Under the pieces are notes generated by a model, which was not told where the DNA came from, searched no databases, and saw only the letters and a program-made list of their open reading frames with translations. The position numbers were made by a program, and so were the translations under genes. From Conexibacter sp. CPCC 206217 (GTDB lineage: Bacteria > Actinomycetota > Thermoleophilia > Solirubrobacterales > Solirubrobacteraceae): a stretch of DNA of 64,000 bases. Where the stretch lies: the NCBI RefSeq assembly GCF_030646165.1, contig NZ_JAUTDO010000006.1:186001-250000 (forward strand), in the 5' to 3' direction. Shown here piece after piece: positions 9,296 through 17,811 of the stretch. How positions within the stretch are numbered: position 1 is the stretch's first letter; each line of letters begins with the position of its first letter.

Positions 9296-10252
9296 ATGTG
9301 CACACGGGTGTTCTGGAACGACAACGGGGTCGCGATGGTCTGCGGGCGCACGCTCGACTGGGAGACGAGCGACGAGCCGCGGCTGTGGGCGATCCCGCGT
9401 GGGACGCGGCGCGACTCCGGCCCCGAGGCCGGTCCGCACGCGATCGAGTGGACCGCCGAGTACGGCACGGTCGCGATGCAGGGCTGGGCCTGCACGACGA
9501 CGGAGGCCGTCAACGACGCCGGCCTCTCCGCGCGCGTGCTCTACCTCGGCTCGACCGACTACGAGCCGGCGGACGACCGGCCGGTCGTCGCGAACCTGGT
9601 CTGGGCGCAGTACGCCGCCGACAACTTCGCGACCGTGTCCGACGCGGTCGCCGGCCTTGCCGAGGTCCGCGTCGCGTCGCTGCCGATGCGCGGACAGCAC
9701 CTCGGCGCGCATCTGCTGCTGGAGGACTCCAGCGGCGACAGCGCGCTGATCGAGCTGCTGAACGGGAAGGCGACCGTCCACCACGGACGCCGGTACGACG
9801 TCGTCGCCAACGACCCGCCGTACGACGAGCAGGTCGCGAACCTGAAGCTGTACAGACCATGGGGAGGAGCGCTCGGGATCCCCGGCGACATCGTCTCCGA
9901 GGAGCGCTTCGTGCGCGCGACCTACTACCGCTCACACCTGCCCGCGCCGGCCGACGCCGCCGAGGCGATCGCGGGCGTCTTCGGCGTCGTGCGCAACTGC
10001 CAGGTCCCCTACGGCGCGCCCGACAGCCGCTTCGACACCTACCCGACCTGGTGGGCGTCGGCGACCGATCTGACCAACCGCACCTACTACTTCCAGTCGA
10101 CCCGCGCCCCCAACGTCGTCTGGCTGGAGCTCGACGCGCTCGACCTCTCGCCGGGCAGCGGCGTGCGTGCGCTCGACCCGCGTGACGTCACGCTGAGCGG
10201 CTCGATCGCGGGTGCGCTGGAGCCGGCGGAGCTGGACTGGGCGGTCGCTTGA
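9296..10252 (+). CDS. Linear amide C-N hydrolase, cholylglycine hydrolase-like Ntn hydrolase
   Basis: A 318-aa protein starting MCTR, so removal of Met exposes Cys2 as the N-terminal nucleophile, the hallmark of bile-salt hydrolase/penicillin V acylase type Ntn enzymes. Other family landmarks are the RTLDWE segment (residues ~18-23, Arg and Asp of the active site), VNDAGLSARVLYL, and TDLTNRTYYFQS near the end with a conserved Asn and Arg. No signal peptide is visible. In soil bacteria such enzymes may act on N-acyl amides, for example acyl-homoserine lactones or penicillin V; the substrate here is not known. It is monocistronic. Confidence 0.85.
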   Translation: MCTRVFWNDNGVAMVCGRTLDWETSDEPRLWAIPRGTRRDSGPEAGPHAIEWTAEYGTVAMQGWACTTTEAVNDAGLSARVLYLGSTDYEPADDRPVVANLVWAQYAADNFATVSDAVAGLAEVRVASLPMRGQHLGAHLLLEDSSGDSALIELLNGKATVHHGRRYDVVANDPPYDEQVANLKLYRPWGGALGIPGDIVSEERFVRATYYRSHLPAPADAAEAIAGVFGVVRNCQVPYGAPDSRFDTYPTWWASATDLTNRTYYFQSTRAPNVVWLELDALDLSPGSGVRALDPRDVTLSGSIAGALEPAELDWAVA

Positions 10253-10417
10253 CGCGCGCCGGGACGCGCAGGTCGCGGACCACGAGGTCGAACGCGCACG
10301 CACCACCGCATCGATCGTGCGCCATCTGGGTTGCGTGGGACGATAAGTTGACCACCTCGCTCTGCATGGGAGACAAGGAGTGCCGGCGCGCGTGCAGGAG
10401 AAGTCGTTCGAAGTCAT

Positions 10418-11875
10418 ATGGGATCTGGCGTGACGCGAACTGTCGCGATCGTCGGCGCGGGGGCGGCGGGCACGCTCACGGCGGTCAACCTGCTGCGCCG
10501 CGGCGACGGCCCTTCGCGCGTCGTGCTGATCGAGCGCAGCGGCACGTTCGGGCCCGGCGTCGCGTACTCGACGACCGACGAGCGCCACCGGCTCAACGTC
10601 GTCGCGGAGCGGATGAGCGCGTTCGAGGACGAGCCGGGCCACTTCGCCGACTGGGCGCAGCGCACGGTCGGCCCGACCGCGCCCGGCGCGTATCTCCCGC
10701 GCGCGCACTTCGGCGCCTACCTGCGCGACCTGCTCGACGCGGCCGAGCGCGGCGCGCGCGGCCGATGTCGCCTGGAGCGCGTCGTGGGGGAGGTCGTCGC
10801 GGTCGAGCCGGGGTCCCGTGGCGCGACCGCCGCCGAGGCCGTCACGGCGGCGGCCGCGTTCGGCGCCGGTGACGCGACGACCGGTGCGTGGGGGGAAGCG
10901 GCATCAGCGGACGCGACGGGGGCGACGGTCGTCTTCGCCGACGGCCGGCGGATCGCCGCCGACGACATCGTGCTGGCGCTCGGATCGCTGCCGGCCGCGC
11001 GGCCGTCGGCGCTGCCCGACGATCCGCGCGTGATCGCCGCCCCGTGGGCGCCGGGAGCGCTCGACGAGATCGGAGGCGACGAGACGTCGCTGCTGATCGG
11101 CTCGGGGCTGACCGGCGTCGACGTCGCGCTGTCGCTGTGCGGCAGGAGCGATCGCAGTCGCGCGATCGCGATATCGCGCGGCGGCTGCCTGCCATACGAG
11201 CACCTTCCCGGCGTGCGCGCGGCGGTGCCGGCGCCGGAGCTGCCGGCGGCGCCCGCGAGCGCCGACGGCGTGCGCAACTGGCTCGAGCGTCACGTGCGCT
11301 CGATGCGCGGCGCCGGGCACGACTGGCGCGAGGTCGTCGACGGCGTGCGCCCGCACGTGCCGCGGCTGTGGCAGTCGCTGCCGCCGGAGGAGCAGCGCCG
11401 CTTCGTGCGCGAGCACGGGCGCGCGTGGGAGCTGCGCCGCCACCGCATGGCGCCCGAGAGCGCCCGCCGCGTCCGTCGCCTGCTCGACGCCGGGCAGCTG
11501 CTGGTGCGCGCCGGCAGAGTCGTCGCGGTGCGCGCGCTGGAGCGCAACGTCGAGGTGCTCGTCGCTGGCGACGGGGACGACCTGCGGACGCTGCGCGCCG
11601 ACCGTGTCGTGCTCTGCGCGGGCGCCGGGACGGACGTGCGCCGCGCGTCGTCGCCGCTGCTGCAGGGCATGCTCGCGAGCGGTGTCGCCAGCGCCGACCC
11701 GCTCTCGCTCGGCCTGCGCGCCACGCCCGACGGCGCGCTGCTCGCCGCCGACGGCACGGTCCAGCCGCATCTGCACCTGCTCGGTCCGCTGCGGCGCGGC
11801 GAGCTGTGGGAGACGACCGCGATGCGCGAGATCCGCAACCAGGCGCAGACGGTCGCGCACGCGATCGCGGGGTAG
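10418..11875 (+). CDS. FAD/NAD(P)-binding protein (NAD_binding_9 / HydC-like)
   Basis: A 485-aa protein with an N-terminal dinucleotide-binding loop, VAIVGAGAAGTLTAVNLL, followed by FGPGVAYSTTDERHRLNVVAERMSAF, which is characteristic of the single-domain FAD/NAD(P)-binding family. A second nucleotide-binding region appears around DETSLLIGSGLTGVDVALSL (~215-235). The N-terminal half carries an Ala-rich insertion at residues ~130-165. The family is often described as a redox partner or flavoprotein of unknown substrate. An alternative GTG start lies 12 nt downstream. No partner gene is adjacent. Confidence 0.8.
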   Translation: MGSGVTRTVAIVGAGAAGTLTAVNLLRRGDGPSRVVLIERSGTFGPGVAYSTTDERHRLNVVAERMSAFEDEPGHFADWAQRTVGPTAPGAYLPRAHFGAYLRDLLDAAERGARGRCRLERVVGEVVAVEPGSRGATAAEAVTAAAAFGAGDATTGAWGEAASADATGATVVFADGRRIAADDIVLALGSLPAARPSALPDDPRVIAAPWAPGALDEIGGDETSLLIGSGLTGVDVALSLCGRSDRSRAIAISRGGCLPYEHLPGVRAAVPAPELPAAPASADGVRNWLERHVRSMRGAGHDWREVVDGVRPHVPRLWQSLPPEEQRRFVREHGRAWELRRHRMAPESARRVRRLLDAGQLLVRAGRVVAVRALERNVEVLVAGDGDDLRTLRADRVVLCAGAGTDVRRASSPLLQGMLASGVASADPLSLGLRATPDGALLAADGTVQPHLHLLGPLRRGELWETTAMREIRNQAQTVAHAIAG

Positions 11876-11968
11876 TCGCCACCTTCGCGATCGCCGCCTC
11901 GCGCGGCGTGGCGGCCGGGCTGGCGGATCACTCGGTTGAGGCACAGATCGATAGGCCGAAATCTATTC

Positions 11969-12008
11969 TTGACTAAACCGGTAGAGAATGTAGTATTGTT
12001 TTTCGAAC
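11969..12008 (+). promoter_or_regulatory. Copy A of a shared 40-nt promoter-like motif
   Basis: Copies at 11969, 17488, 17683 and 22184 align without gaps over 40 nt. In copy A a -35-like TTGACT, a 16-nt spacer containing CCGGTAGAGAA and a -10-like TAGTAT precede the invariant ATTGTTTTTCGA block. It heads the first cassette, 82 nt before the GTG at 12091. In such a GC-rich genome this AT-rich, conserved block is a strong promoter/operator candidate; the conserved CCGGT in the spacer may be the operator. The rest of 11876-12090 has no gene. Confidence 0.75.
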
Positions 12009-12090
12009 AAGCGGAGCGCCTGCTGTCCCCGGGCTGATGCCGAGATCGGCGATCCGCACATTCCGACCGTTTCCGTCAGGAGTCATGCAC

Positions 12091-13212
12091 GTGCCGAGTC
12101 GCTCCACAGTCCTGCTTGCGCTCGCGATCCTCGGCGCGCTCTCGCCGACGGCGGCGGGTGCCTCGCGTGTGGCGAGACCGGCGGCGGCGCGTCTGACGCT
12201 GACGCAGGTCAGCGCGACCGGCCAGCGGGTGGCGATCCAGGGCCGCACGACGCTGCCGGGCGACAGCGTCAGGCAGCGCAGACGCACGCGGATCGCCTTC
12301 ACGCTGAAGGACGCCGGGCGCGGGGTGGAGCGGTTCGGCGCGTCGATCGATGCGAGACGGGCCTTCGGGCTGACGCGTGTGACCCGGCTCAGAGGGCGGC
12401 TGTCATTGACCGCGCGGGTGACGATTGCGGGGAAGGCGTCGGGCAGATCGGTCAGCCGCAGGCTCACCGTCAGAGCGGCGACCAGACGGACGACGACGAG
12501 AAGAACGGGCGCGGGCGGCGGGGGCGGGGGCTCGGCGCCGCCGGCGGGCGGGGGAACGGCTCCTGCTCCCGGCGGCGGCACGCCGAGCGGCCCGGGGCCC
12601 GCCGCTGCGCAGAGCACGCCGCTCGTCGGCACGTTCGCGCTCGAGCCCGGCGTCTCCTACGTCAACGGGTCCCACACCGGCTCGTGGTTTCAGATGATCA
12701 CACCGGCCGGCACCAACTTCGTCAACGCCGATTCGAGATCGCGCAACAAGGAGTACACGCTGCTGGACCCCGGCACCGACGGCGGCCTGCGCACCGACGC
12801 CTACCAGCCCGCGCCGACGCCCGCCTTCGATCCGACCGGCGCCGCGCTGGCGGACCGCATCGTCCAGCCGACGAAGTTCTTCGGTCAGTACTTCAGCATC
12901 GTCACCGCGCCGCTGGACGCGCAACTCGGCGTCGCCGACCCGCAGCCCGCGATCGTCGACTCCGGCGGCAGGTTGAGCGGCCAGGTGACGGCGTGGGCGG
13001 CGCAGTGGAACGGCAATTGGTTCAACCAAGGCACGCCCAAGCCCGACGGCACGGTGCCGGGTGCGACGACGCCGGTGAGCGGCACCTACGACGCGGCGAC
13101 GGGTCGCTTCCTGCTCGAGTGGAAGAGCCTGATCGTGACCGGGCCGTTCGACAAGTTCATAGGGTTCTGGCACTTGACCGGAACGTTCAGACCTGCTCAG
13201 ACGTCCCCATAG
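12091..13212 (+). CDS. Secreted protein of unknown function, long form, cassette 1
   Basis: A 373-aa exported protein. A signal peptide (STVLLALAILGALSPTAAGA) is followed by a basic beta domain (~25-140: LTLTQVSATGQRVAIQG ... RQRRRTRIAFTLKD), a Gly/Pro-rich linker (~145-180) and a C-terminal domain (~185-370) shared with the genes at 17812 and 25416. Shared marks are STPLVGTF near its start, GTDGGLRTDAYQPAPTPAF, WNGNWFNQGTPKPDGT and a final IVTGPFDKFIGFWHLTGTF. The GTG at 12091 is chosen because its leader (GTCAGGAG plus 8 nt) matches that of the 17812 gene; an ATG at 12085 is possible. The family is not recognised. Its neighbours are a second secreted protein and an RCC1 protein. Confidence 0.75.
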   Translation: MPSRSTVLLALAILGALSPTAAGASRVARPAAARLTLTQVSATGQRVAIQGRTTLPGDSVRQRRRTRIAFTLKDAGRGVERFGASIDARRAFGLTRVTRLRGRLSLTARVTIAGKASGRSVSRRLTVRAATRRTTTRRTGAGGGGGGSAPPAGGGTAPAPGGGTPSGPGPAAAQSTPLVGTFALEPGVSYVNGSHTGSWFQMITPAGTNFVNADSRSRNKEYTLLDPGTDGGLRTDAYQPAPTPAFDPTGAALADRIVQPTKFFGQYFSIVTAPLDAQLGVADPQPAIVDSGGRLSGQVTAWAAQWNGNWFNQGTPKPDGTVPGATTPVSGTYDAATGRFLLEWKSLIVTGPFDKFIGFWHLTGTFRPAQTSP

Positions 13213-13219
13213 CAGTCAG

Positions 13220-13240
13220 CTGTCACCACCGCGGTGACAG
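13220..13240 (+). terminator. Hairpin between the two secreted-protein genes of cassette 1
   Basis: CTGTCACC and GGTGACAG form an 8-bp stem with a 5-nt loop right after the 12091 gene. It may attenuate or process the transcript rather than end it, since the next gene starts 38 nt later. Confidence 0.5.
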
Positions 13241-13278
13241 TTCAAACAATCCACACACATCGAAAGGATGTGATCGCA

Positions 13279-13986
13279 GTGAGCAAGTCCATCGACGGGC
13301 TCTGGCGCGCGCCGCTCAGGGTCGTCCTGCTCGCGGCTGCGCTGGTCGCACTCGCGGCGGCGTTCGCCGCATCGGCGGCACGTGCAACCGAGACCCTATT
13401 GGTCGACACCCTCCTAATCACGTCGGGGTCTCCCTCCGCAAGAGCAGGAGTTCCGCCGACAGGATCGTGGTTCCGCCTCGGTGTCGCCCCTGGCTACTTC
13501 AGCAACAGAAGTTCCGCGAACACGGTCGACCAGACGTACACGTTGCTGACGAGAGGGAGAACGGGGCTTCCGCTCCTAGCGTTCCTAAACGGTCCCAGAC
13601 CAGCGTTCGACGGCGGTGGCAACGCGCTCGCCAACTCGATCATATTGCCGACCGGCTTCGACGGCGTGAACTTCAGCGTCGCCACGCCGGAGTTCGACCC
13701 GAACACCGGACTGAGAAACGACCCGGTGTCGATCGTCATCAACCTACTAGTGAGACCGATACCGACGATAAGAGCGATAGTGGGCGCCTGGACGGCGTAC
13801 TGGAACAACCAGATATTTTGGCAGGGCAATAGAACGACCGCGCCGATAACGCCCACGTCGTTCACGTACAACCTAACGACGAGAAGAGGCACGATCGTGC
13901 TCGACTGGATCGCGCCGATAACGGCCGGGCCGTTCGCGGGCAACAACGGCTACTGGCACATCGAGGCCGCCATCACCGACCTATAG
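13279..13986 (+). CDS. Secreted protein of unknown function, short form, rich in rare codons
   Basis: A 235-aa protein with a clear signal peptide (LRVVLLAAALVALAAAFAASAARA). The mature part keeps the plan of the longer relatives: TGSWFRLGVAPGYFSN, a YTLL segment, PRPAFDGGGNALANSIILP, FSVATPEFDPNTGLRNDP, a WTAYWNNQIFW stretch and a final ITAGPFAGNNGYWHIE. The GTG at 13279 follows AAAGGA; a GTG at 13270 is too close to that site. Codon use is unlike the surroundings: ATA, CTA, TTG and AGA are frequent, with several ATA/CTA/AGA runs in the second half. Function unknown; it belongs to the family described for the 12091 gene. Confidence 0.75.
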   Translation: MSKSIDGLWRAPLRVVLLAAALVALAAAFAASAARATETLLVDTLLITSGSPSARAGVPPTGSWFRLGVAPGYFSNRSSANTVDQTYTLLTRGRTGLPLLAFLNGPRPAFDGGGNALANSIILPTGFDGVNFSVATPEFDPNTGLRNDPVSIVINLLVRPIPTIRAIVGAWTAYWNNQIFWQGNRTTAPITPTSFTYNLTTRRGTIVLDWIAPITAGPFAGNNGYWHIEAAITDL

Positions 13987-14002
13987 GTCCACCGGTCTCG
14001 CA

Positions 14003-14036
14003 GGGAGGGGACGGCTCCAACGAGCCGTCCCCTCCC
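14003..14036 (+). terminator. Strong hairpin before the RCC1 gene of cassette 1
   Basis: A perfect 14-bp stem (GGGAGGGGACGGCT and complement) with a 6-nt loop sits between the 13279 stop and the RCC1 start at 14068. No T-run follows. It could be a partial terminator that lowers expression of the RCC1 gene. Confidence 0.65.
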
Positions 14037-14067
14037 GATCGTCATGTCCACACGCAAAAGGAACCTC

Positions 14068-16140
14068 ATGCATCTCGCTTCCCCCCGTCCTCGTCCACAC
14101 GCGCAGTCGCGTCGCCGGGGCGCACGCGCCGGCACGCTGGCGGCGCTCGCCGTCGCCGTCGCAGCGCTCGCTCCGTCAGCCGCGCTGGCGGCCGACGTGC
14201 AGCTCGTGTCATGGGGGGAGGACACGGTCGGCAAGCTGGCGAACGGCAACTCGTCGTTCGTGCCGGCTCCGGTCCACGGCTCCGAGGGTGTCACGGTGAC
14301 TGCGGCGGCCGTCTCGCCAGGGCAGACGTTCGTCGTGACGCCGACGGGTGTGCTGGGCGCGGGCGAGGCGACGGAGGGCGGCCTCGGAGACGACAGATCG
14401 GGCACGCGCGCGGAACTGGCGCCGATTCCGGGCACGCAGGGCGCGACGGCGGTTGCAGCGGGCAGTGACGCCGCGCTGGTGCTGAGGAACGACGGCACGG
14501 TCGCGAGCTTCGGGCGCAACTTCTACTTCGGGGCCGGCGTCGACAACCGGCTCGACGGCGAGACGTTCGGCCAGAACGTGCTCGCCGCGACGACGATTCC
14601 CGGCCTCTCCGGTGTCAGAGCGGTCAGCGCCGGCGATCGCGGAAGCCTCGCGCTGAAGCAGGACGGCAGCGTCTGGGCGTGGGGGAACAGAGAGACGCTC
14701 GGCAGTACGGCGGCGTATGCCGCCGGCAACACGGCCGTGCCGGTCCAGGTTCCGCTGCCGGACGGCCTCAGAGCGACGGCGATCGCGTCGGGCTCCCGGC
14801 ACGCGCTCGCGCTCCTGAGCGACGGCAGCATCGCCTCCTGGGGCGAGAACCCCAGCGGCGCGCTCGGCGACGGCTCCACCGACGCGCGCTACGACCCGGC
14901 ACGTGTCGCAGGACTTCCGCTGCCGGGCGGGGCGTCCGTCAGCGCGATCTCGGCGGGCGACAGCGACAGCTTCGCGCTGCTGAGCGACGGGACGCTGCTG
15001 GCGTGGGGAAGCAACTACGTCGGTCAGCTCGGCATCGGCAACGGCGCACAGGACGTGAGCGTCCCGACGGCGGTCAACCCCGGGGCGCTGCCGTTCTTTC
15101 CGCAGCGCCCAAGCTTCACGCACGTCAGCGCCGGGGCGCTCGCCACGTATGCGATCGCCGCGGACGGCAGAGTGTTCGCGTGGGGCTACAACGGGTCCGG
15201 GCAGCTCGGCTCGACGACGTTCGCGTACGGCTTCCCGTATCCGGCCGCGACCGAGGATCCGCAGACGAGCACCGAGATCCCCCAACGCGCGGGCAAGCTC
15301 AAGCAGGTGCCATGGCTGGCGGTCGGCAGCAGCGGCAGCCATCAGGTGGTGCGCACGGCGGTGACGCTGCAGCCGTCGAATTCGGAGCCGAGCTTCTTCG
15401 AGCAGCAGGTCGGGACGCTCAGCAGACCGCGCGTCTCGAGCTTCGCTGCGGTCGGCGATCCCGCGACGGTCAGCCGCGTGCGGATCGTCGGGCCCGACGC
15501 GAGCGACTTCCTGATCGTCGGGATCGGCGGCGACCCGACCTTCCCGCTGACGCTGGCGCCCGTCACCGACTCGCTCTCGGTCCAGATTCGCTTCGCCCCC
15601 TCCGAGGCGGGCGAGCGCAACGCGACGCTCGTGGCAGAGGCTGACGGCGAGGTCGCCGAGATCCCGCTGGACGGCTTCGGGACCGAGCCGACCGGCGGCC
15701 CGGCAGGTCCGGCCGGGCCGGCCGGCCCCGCGGGCCCGCCCGCGCTCAACGGCGTCAACGGCAGAGACGGGACCAACGGCAGAAGCGGGGCGAACGGCAG
15801 GAACGGGAGGAACGGCAGAAACGGCGTCGTCACGTTCGCGGCGAAGCGCGCGACGACGGTGAGACGAGGGAAGGTCGCGCTGCTGCGCCTCACGCTGCGC
15901 AACGGCACGACGGGCCGGCTGCCGCAGGCGACGGCGTCGCTGACCGCGCCGAAGGCGCTGGGAGGCAAGCGGGCGCGCGCGGTCCGCGTGCGGGCGTTGC
16001 CGGCTGGTCGCAGCAGCACGGTCACGCTGCGCGTGGCGGTCGGAGCGAAGGCGAAGCCGGGGGTCCACCGGGTCGGCGTGCGGCTGAAGCTGCCCGGGCG
16101 GACGCTCACGCGCGTGGTCGACGTGCGGGTCGTGCGCTGA
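14068..16140 (+). CDS. Secreted RCC1-repeat protein with collagen-like segment, cassette 1
   Basis: A 690-aa exported protein. After an Arg-rich signal peptide come RCC1-type beta-propeller repeats (~45-430), seen as WGEDTVGKLANG, VWAWGNRETLGS, IASWGENPSGALGDGS, LLAWGSNYVGQLGIGN and VFAWGYNGSGQLGS. Next is a choice-of-anchor/HYDIN-like domain (~455-545, GPDASDFLIVG ... IRFAPSEAGERNATL), a short collagen-like GPAGPAGP segment then Asn-Gly-Arg triplets (~548-590), and a basic beta domain resembling CARDB-type modules (~595-690). The ATG at 14068 follows AAAAGGAA. Bacterial RCC1 proteins are poorly studied; an extracellular binding or adhesion role is inferred from architecture only. The paralogue at 19946 has the same plan. 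Confidence 0.85.
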   Translation: MHLASPRPRPHAQSRRRGARAGTLAALAVAVAALAPSAALAADVQLVSWGEDTVGKLANGNSSFVPAPVHGSEGVTVTAAAVSPGQTFVVTPTGVLGAGEATEGGLGDDRSGTRAELAPIPGTQGATAVAAGSDAALVLRNDGTVASFGRNFYFGAGVDNRLDGETFGQNVLAATTIPGLSGVRAVSAGDRGSLALKQDGSVWAWGNRETLGSTAAYAAGNTAVPVQVPLPDGLRATAIASGSRHALALLSDGSIASWGENPSGALGDGSTDARYDPARVAGLPLPGGASVSAISAGDSDSFALLSDGTLLAWGSNYVGQLGIGNGAQDVSVPTAVNPGALPFFPQRPSFTHVSAGALATYAIAADGRVFAWGYNGSGQLGSTTFAYGFPYPAATEDPQTSTEIPQRAGKLKQVPWLAVGSSGSHQVVRTAVTLQPSNSEPSFFEQQVGTLSRPRVSSFAAVGDPATVSRVRIVGPDASDFLIVGIGGDPTFPLTLAPVTDSLSVQIRFAPSEAGERNATLVAEADGEVAEIPLDGFGTEPTGGPAGPAGPAGPAGPPALNGVNGRDGTNGRSGANGRNGRNGRNGVVTFAAKRATTVRRGKVALLRLTLRNGTTGRLPQATASLTAPKALGGKRARAVRVRALPAGRSSTVTLRVAVGAKAKPGVHRVGVRLKLPGRTLTRVVDVRVVR

Positions 16141-16146
16141 GCGAGG

Positions 16147-16177
16147 CCGCGCGCCCGCTCCACCAGCGGGCGCGCGG
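16147..16177 (+). terminator. Terminator hairpin at the end of cassette 1
   Basis: A perfect 13-bp stem (CCGCGCGCCCGCT and complement) with a 5-nt loop, 6 nt after the RCC1 stop codon. Confidence 0.75.
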
Positions 16178-16265
16178 GTCGATCGTCGGGGCCGCCGATC
16201 GCGCCGACGTGCCATGCCTTGCCATTCACGACTGGGGGAGTCAAGATTCGCACATGGGGTCAGGT

Positions 16266-16964
16266 ATGGTCCGCCGCGTGCCCGAGAAGGTGCCCAACGC
16301 CGGCATGCCGGGGCGCAAGCGCAGGTCGACGGCGCCGCACGAGCAGCAGCTGCCGTCCGGCCGTCACGGGCTTGCACCCAGGTTCGTGACCGCGAACCAG
16401 CGCGATCGGATCGTCGACGCGCTCGTCGACGTCGTCTTCTCGCTCGGATACCAGGCCGCCTCCGTCGAGCGCGTCTCGGCGCGCGCGGGCGTCTCGCGCC
16501 GCACCTTCTACGAGCAGTTCGAGGGCAGGGAGGACGTCTTCCTGCGCGCCTGCGACGAGGCGGGGGCGAGGCTGTTCGCGCAGGTCGATGCGCGGCGCGC
16601 GAGCGGGACGAGCGCCTCCGAGCAACTGCACGCGGGGTTGGAGGCGCTGCTCGACGGGCTCGCGTCCGAGCCGCGCGTGGCGCACCTGTGCGTCGTTGCG
16701 GTGCTGTCCGCGGGGCCGCAGGCGATCGAGCATCGCGACACGCAGATGCGCGCGTTCGCGGGGCTGCTCGACGAGATCGCGCGCGAGCACGACGGCGCGC
16801 CGCTGCCGCCGCTGACGGCCGAGGGGATCGTCGGCGCCGTCTACGACGTGGTCTACAAGCGGATCGCGGCGGGCCAGGCGAGCGAGCTGCCCGATCTGCT
16901 CGACGACCTGCACGGCTTCTGCATGATGCTGTTCCGCCACGCGTCCGATCCCCGTCCCGAGTAG
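16266..16964 (+). CDS. TetR/AcrR family transcriptional regulator
   Basis: A 232-aa regulator. A basic, Pro-rich N-terminal extension (~1-40) precedes the HTH (~42-90), where VERVSARAGVSRRTFYEQFEGREDVF is the TetR recognition region. The C-terminal ligand domain ends in LLDDLHGFCMMLFRHAS. Starts at 16254 or 16209 are also in frame; 16266 was chosen as the most conservative. The next gene starts on the base after the stop codon and looks like another TetR-type ligand domain. It sits exactly between the two duplicated secreted-protein cassettes, so it is a candidate regulator of them, though no binding site links them. Confidence 0.85.
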   Translation: MVRRVPEKVPNAGMPGRKRRSTAPHEQQLPSGRHGLAPRFVTANQRDRIVDALVDVVFSLGYQAASVERVSARAGVSRRTFYEQFEGREDVFLRACDEAGARLFAQVDARRASGTSASEQLHAGLEALLDGLASEPRVAHLCVVAVLSAGPQAIEHRDTQMRAFAGLLDEIAREHDGAPLPPLTAEGIVGAVYDVVYKRIAAGQASELPDLLDDLHGFCMMLFRHASDPRPE

Positions 16965-17393
16965 ATGCGCCGCGATCCGACACCGGACCCCGCAGCGCTC
17001 GCCGACTATCAGCGCGTGCTCGACCGCGTCTACGAGCGCAGCCGGGGGCTGATCGCGGACGCTCCGACGTGGCAGGCCGGGCTGTACCGCTCGGTGCTCG
17101 CGTGCTACACGGAGATGCGCTCGAACCCGAACGCGCTGCAGTTGCACTTCGTCGCGACGATGCGCGACTCGCGCGTGCTGCAGACGCGCGTGCGCCATCG
17201 CGATCGCCTGCTCGCGCTGATGGCGCGCACCCGTGACGACGCGCCCGACTCGCTCCACGGCGAGTTCCTGCTGAACATGATCCACGCGTCGATGCGCGCG
17301 CAGATCAAGGCCGGCGCGACGCCGCCGGACCTCGACGCCGCGGAGCAGACCTTCGCGACGATCCTCTGGCGCGCCGCGCCGATCACCCGCTGA
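16965..17393 (+). CDS. Small helical protein resembling a TetR C-terminal domain without HTH
   Basis: A 142-aa, all-helical-looking protein with no signal peptide, membrane segment or recognisable HTH. The stretch YRSVLACYTEMRSNPNALQLHFVATMRD, followed by VRHRDRLLALMART and HGEFLLNMIHASMRAQIKAG, has the amphipathic rhythm of TetR ligand-binding domains. Its ATG directly follows the TAG of the TetR gene, so the two are translated together. It might dimerise with, or sense for, the upstream regulator. I do not recognise a named family; the TetR-like reading is an inference from pattern and context. Confidence 0.5.
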   Translation: MRRDPTPDPAALADYQRVLDRVYERSRGLIADAPTWQAGLYRSVLACYTEMRSNPNALQLHFVATMRDSRVLQTRVRHRDRLLALMARTRDDAPDSLHGEFLLNMIHASMRAQIKAGATPPDLDAAEQTFATILWRAAPITR

Positions 17394-17487
17394 GCTGAGC
17401 GGCCCCGCAGGCCCGGCGGCCGGCGCGGCCCCGCGCCGCCGTGCCCGGCCGTTCTCGAGCGCCGCAGGGGATGCTCGAATTCTAATC

Positions 17488-17527
17488 TTGACTAATCCGG
17501 TCGAGAATGAGAGATTGTTTTTCGAGC
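17488..17527 (+). promoter_or_regulatory. Copy B of the shared 40-nt motif
   Basis: It has TTGACT like copy A, then AATCCGGTCGAGAATG, a weak -10 (AGAGAT) and the invariant ATTGTTTTTCGA with a final GAGC instead of GAAC. It is the most divergent copy and lies 195 nt upstream of copy C, so it may be a decayed or auxiliary promoter. Confidence 0.65.
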
Positions 17528-17682
17528 CGAGCGGCTGGCACGCGCAGCGGGGTGGGACGAGTCGCCCATCGACGCCGACGCAGTGCCGGCCCCGGCTCTG
17601 CCGCCGCATCTACAGGGGGTCGTTCGCCGTGCGCAGCAGCAGGGGTCGTCGCAGTGTCGGTCGTGGTCGCTCGGGTGAAAAC

Positions 17683-17722
17683 CCGATAAATCCGGTAGAC
17701 AAGGTGGTATTGTTTTTCGAAC
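17683..17722 (+). promoter_or_regulatory. Copy C of the shared 40-nt motif
   Basis: CCGATA occupies the -35 place, then AATCCGGTAGACAAGG, TGGTAT at -10, and the invariant ATTGTTTTTCGAAC. It is 89 nt before the GTG at 17812, nearly the same distance as copy A to its gene, so it is probably the working promoter of cassette 2. Confidence 0.7.
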
Positions 17723-17811
17723 CTGCGAGGCGCTGCTCGACGGCTGGTCGTGAGCCGGACGGACGGGGCGCCTGGCACGCAGTTCATCCACTTTCGTCAG
17801 GAGCATCACCC

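Larger units (their letters stand above)
17394..17811. other. Intergenic region with two promoter-like motifs
   Basis: This 418-nt stretch holds a GC-rich hairpin at 17421-17438 (7-bp stem CGGCGCG, 4-nt loop), a likely terminator for the TetR pair, and then tandem motif copies B and C. The 155 nt between B and C show no convincing gene. The leader after C resembles the leader after copy A, ending in the same TTTCGTCAGGAG-type ribosome site. Confidence 0.7.

Noticed and set aside
17488..17811. In-frame extension of the 17812 gene through motifs B and C; all four motif copies translate in one frame to a similar peptide, (N/K)PV(D/E)xxxxLFFE.
   Set aside because: No ribosome site or start supports translation of the motif; only one of the observed changes is synonymous, and copy D abuts a well-placed ATG. 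Conservation is better explained at the DNA level as a promoter.
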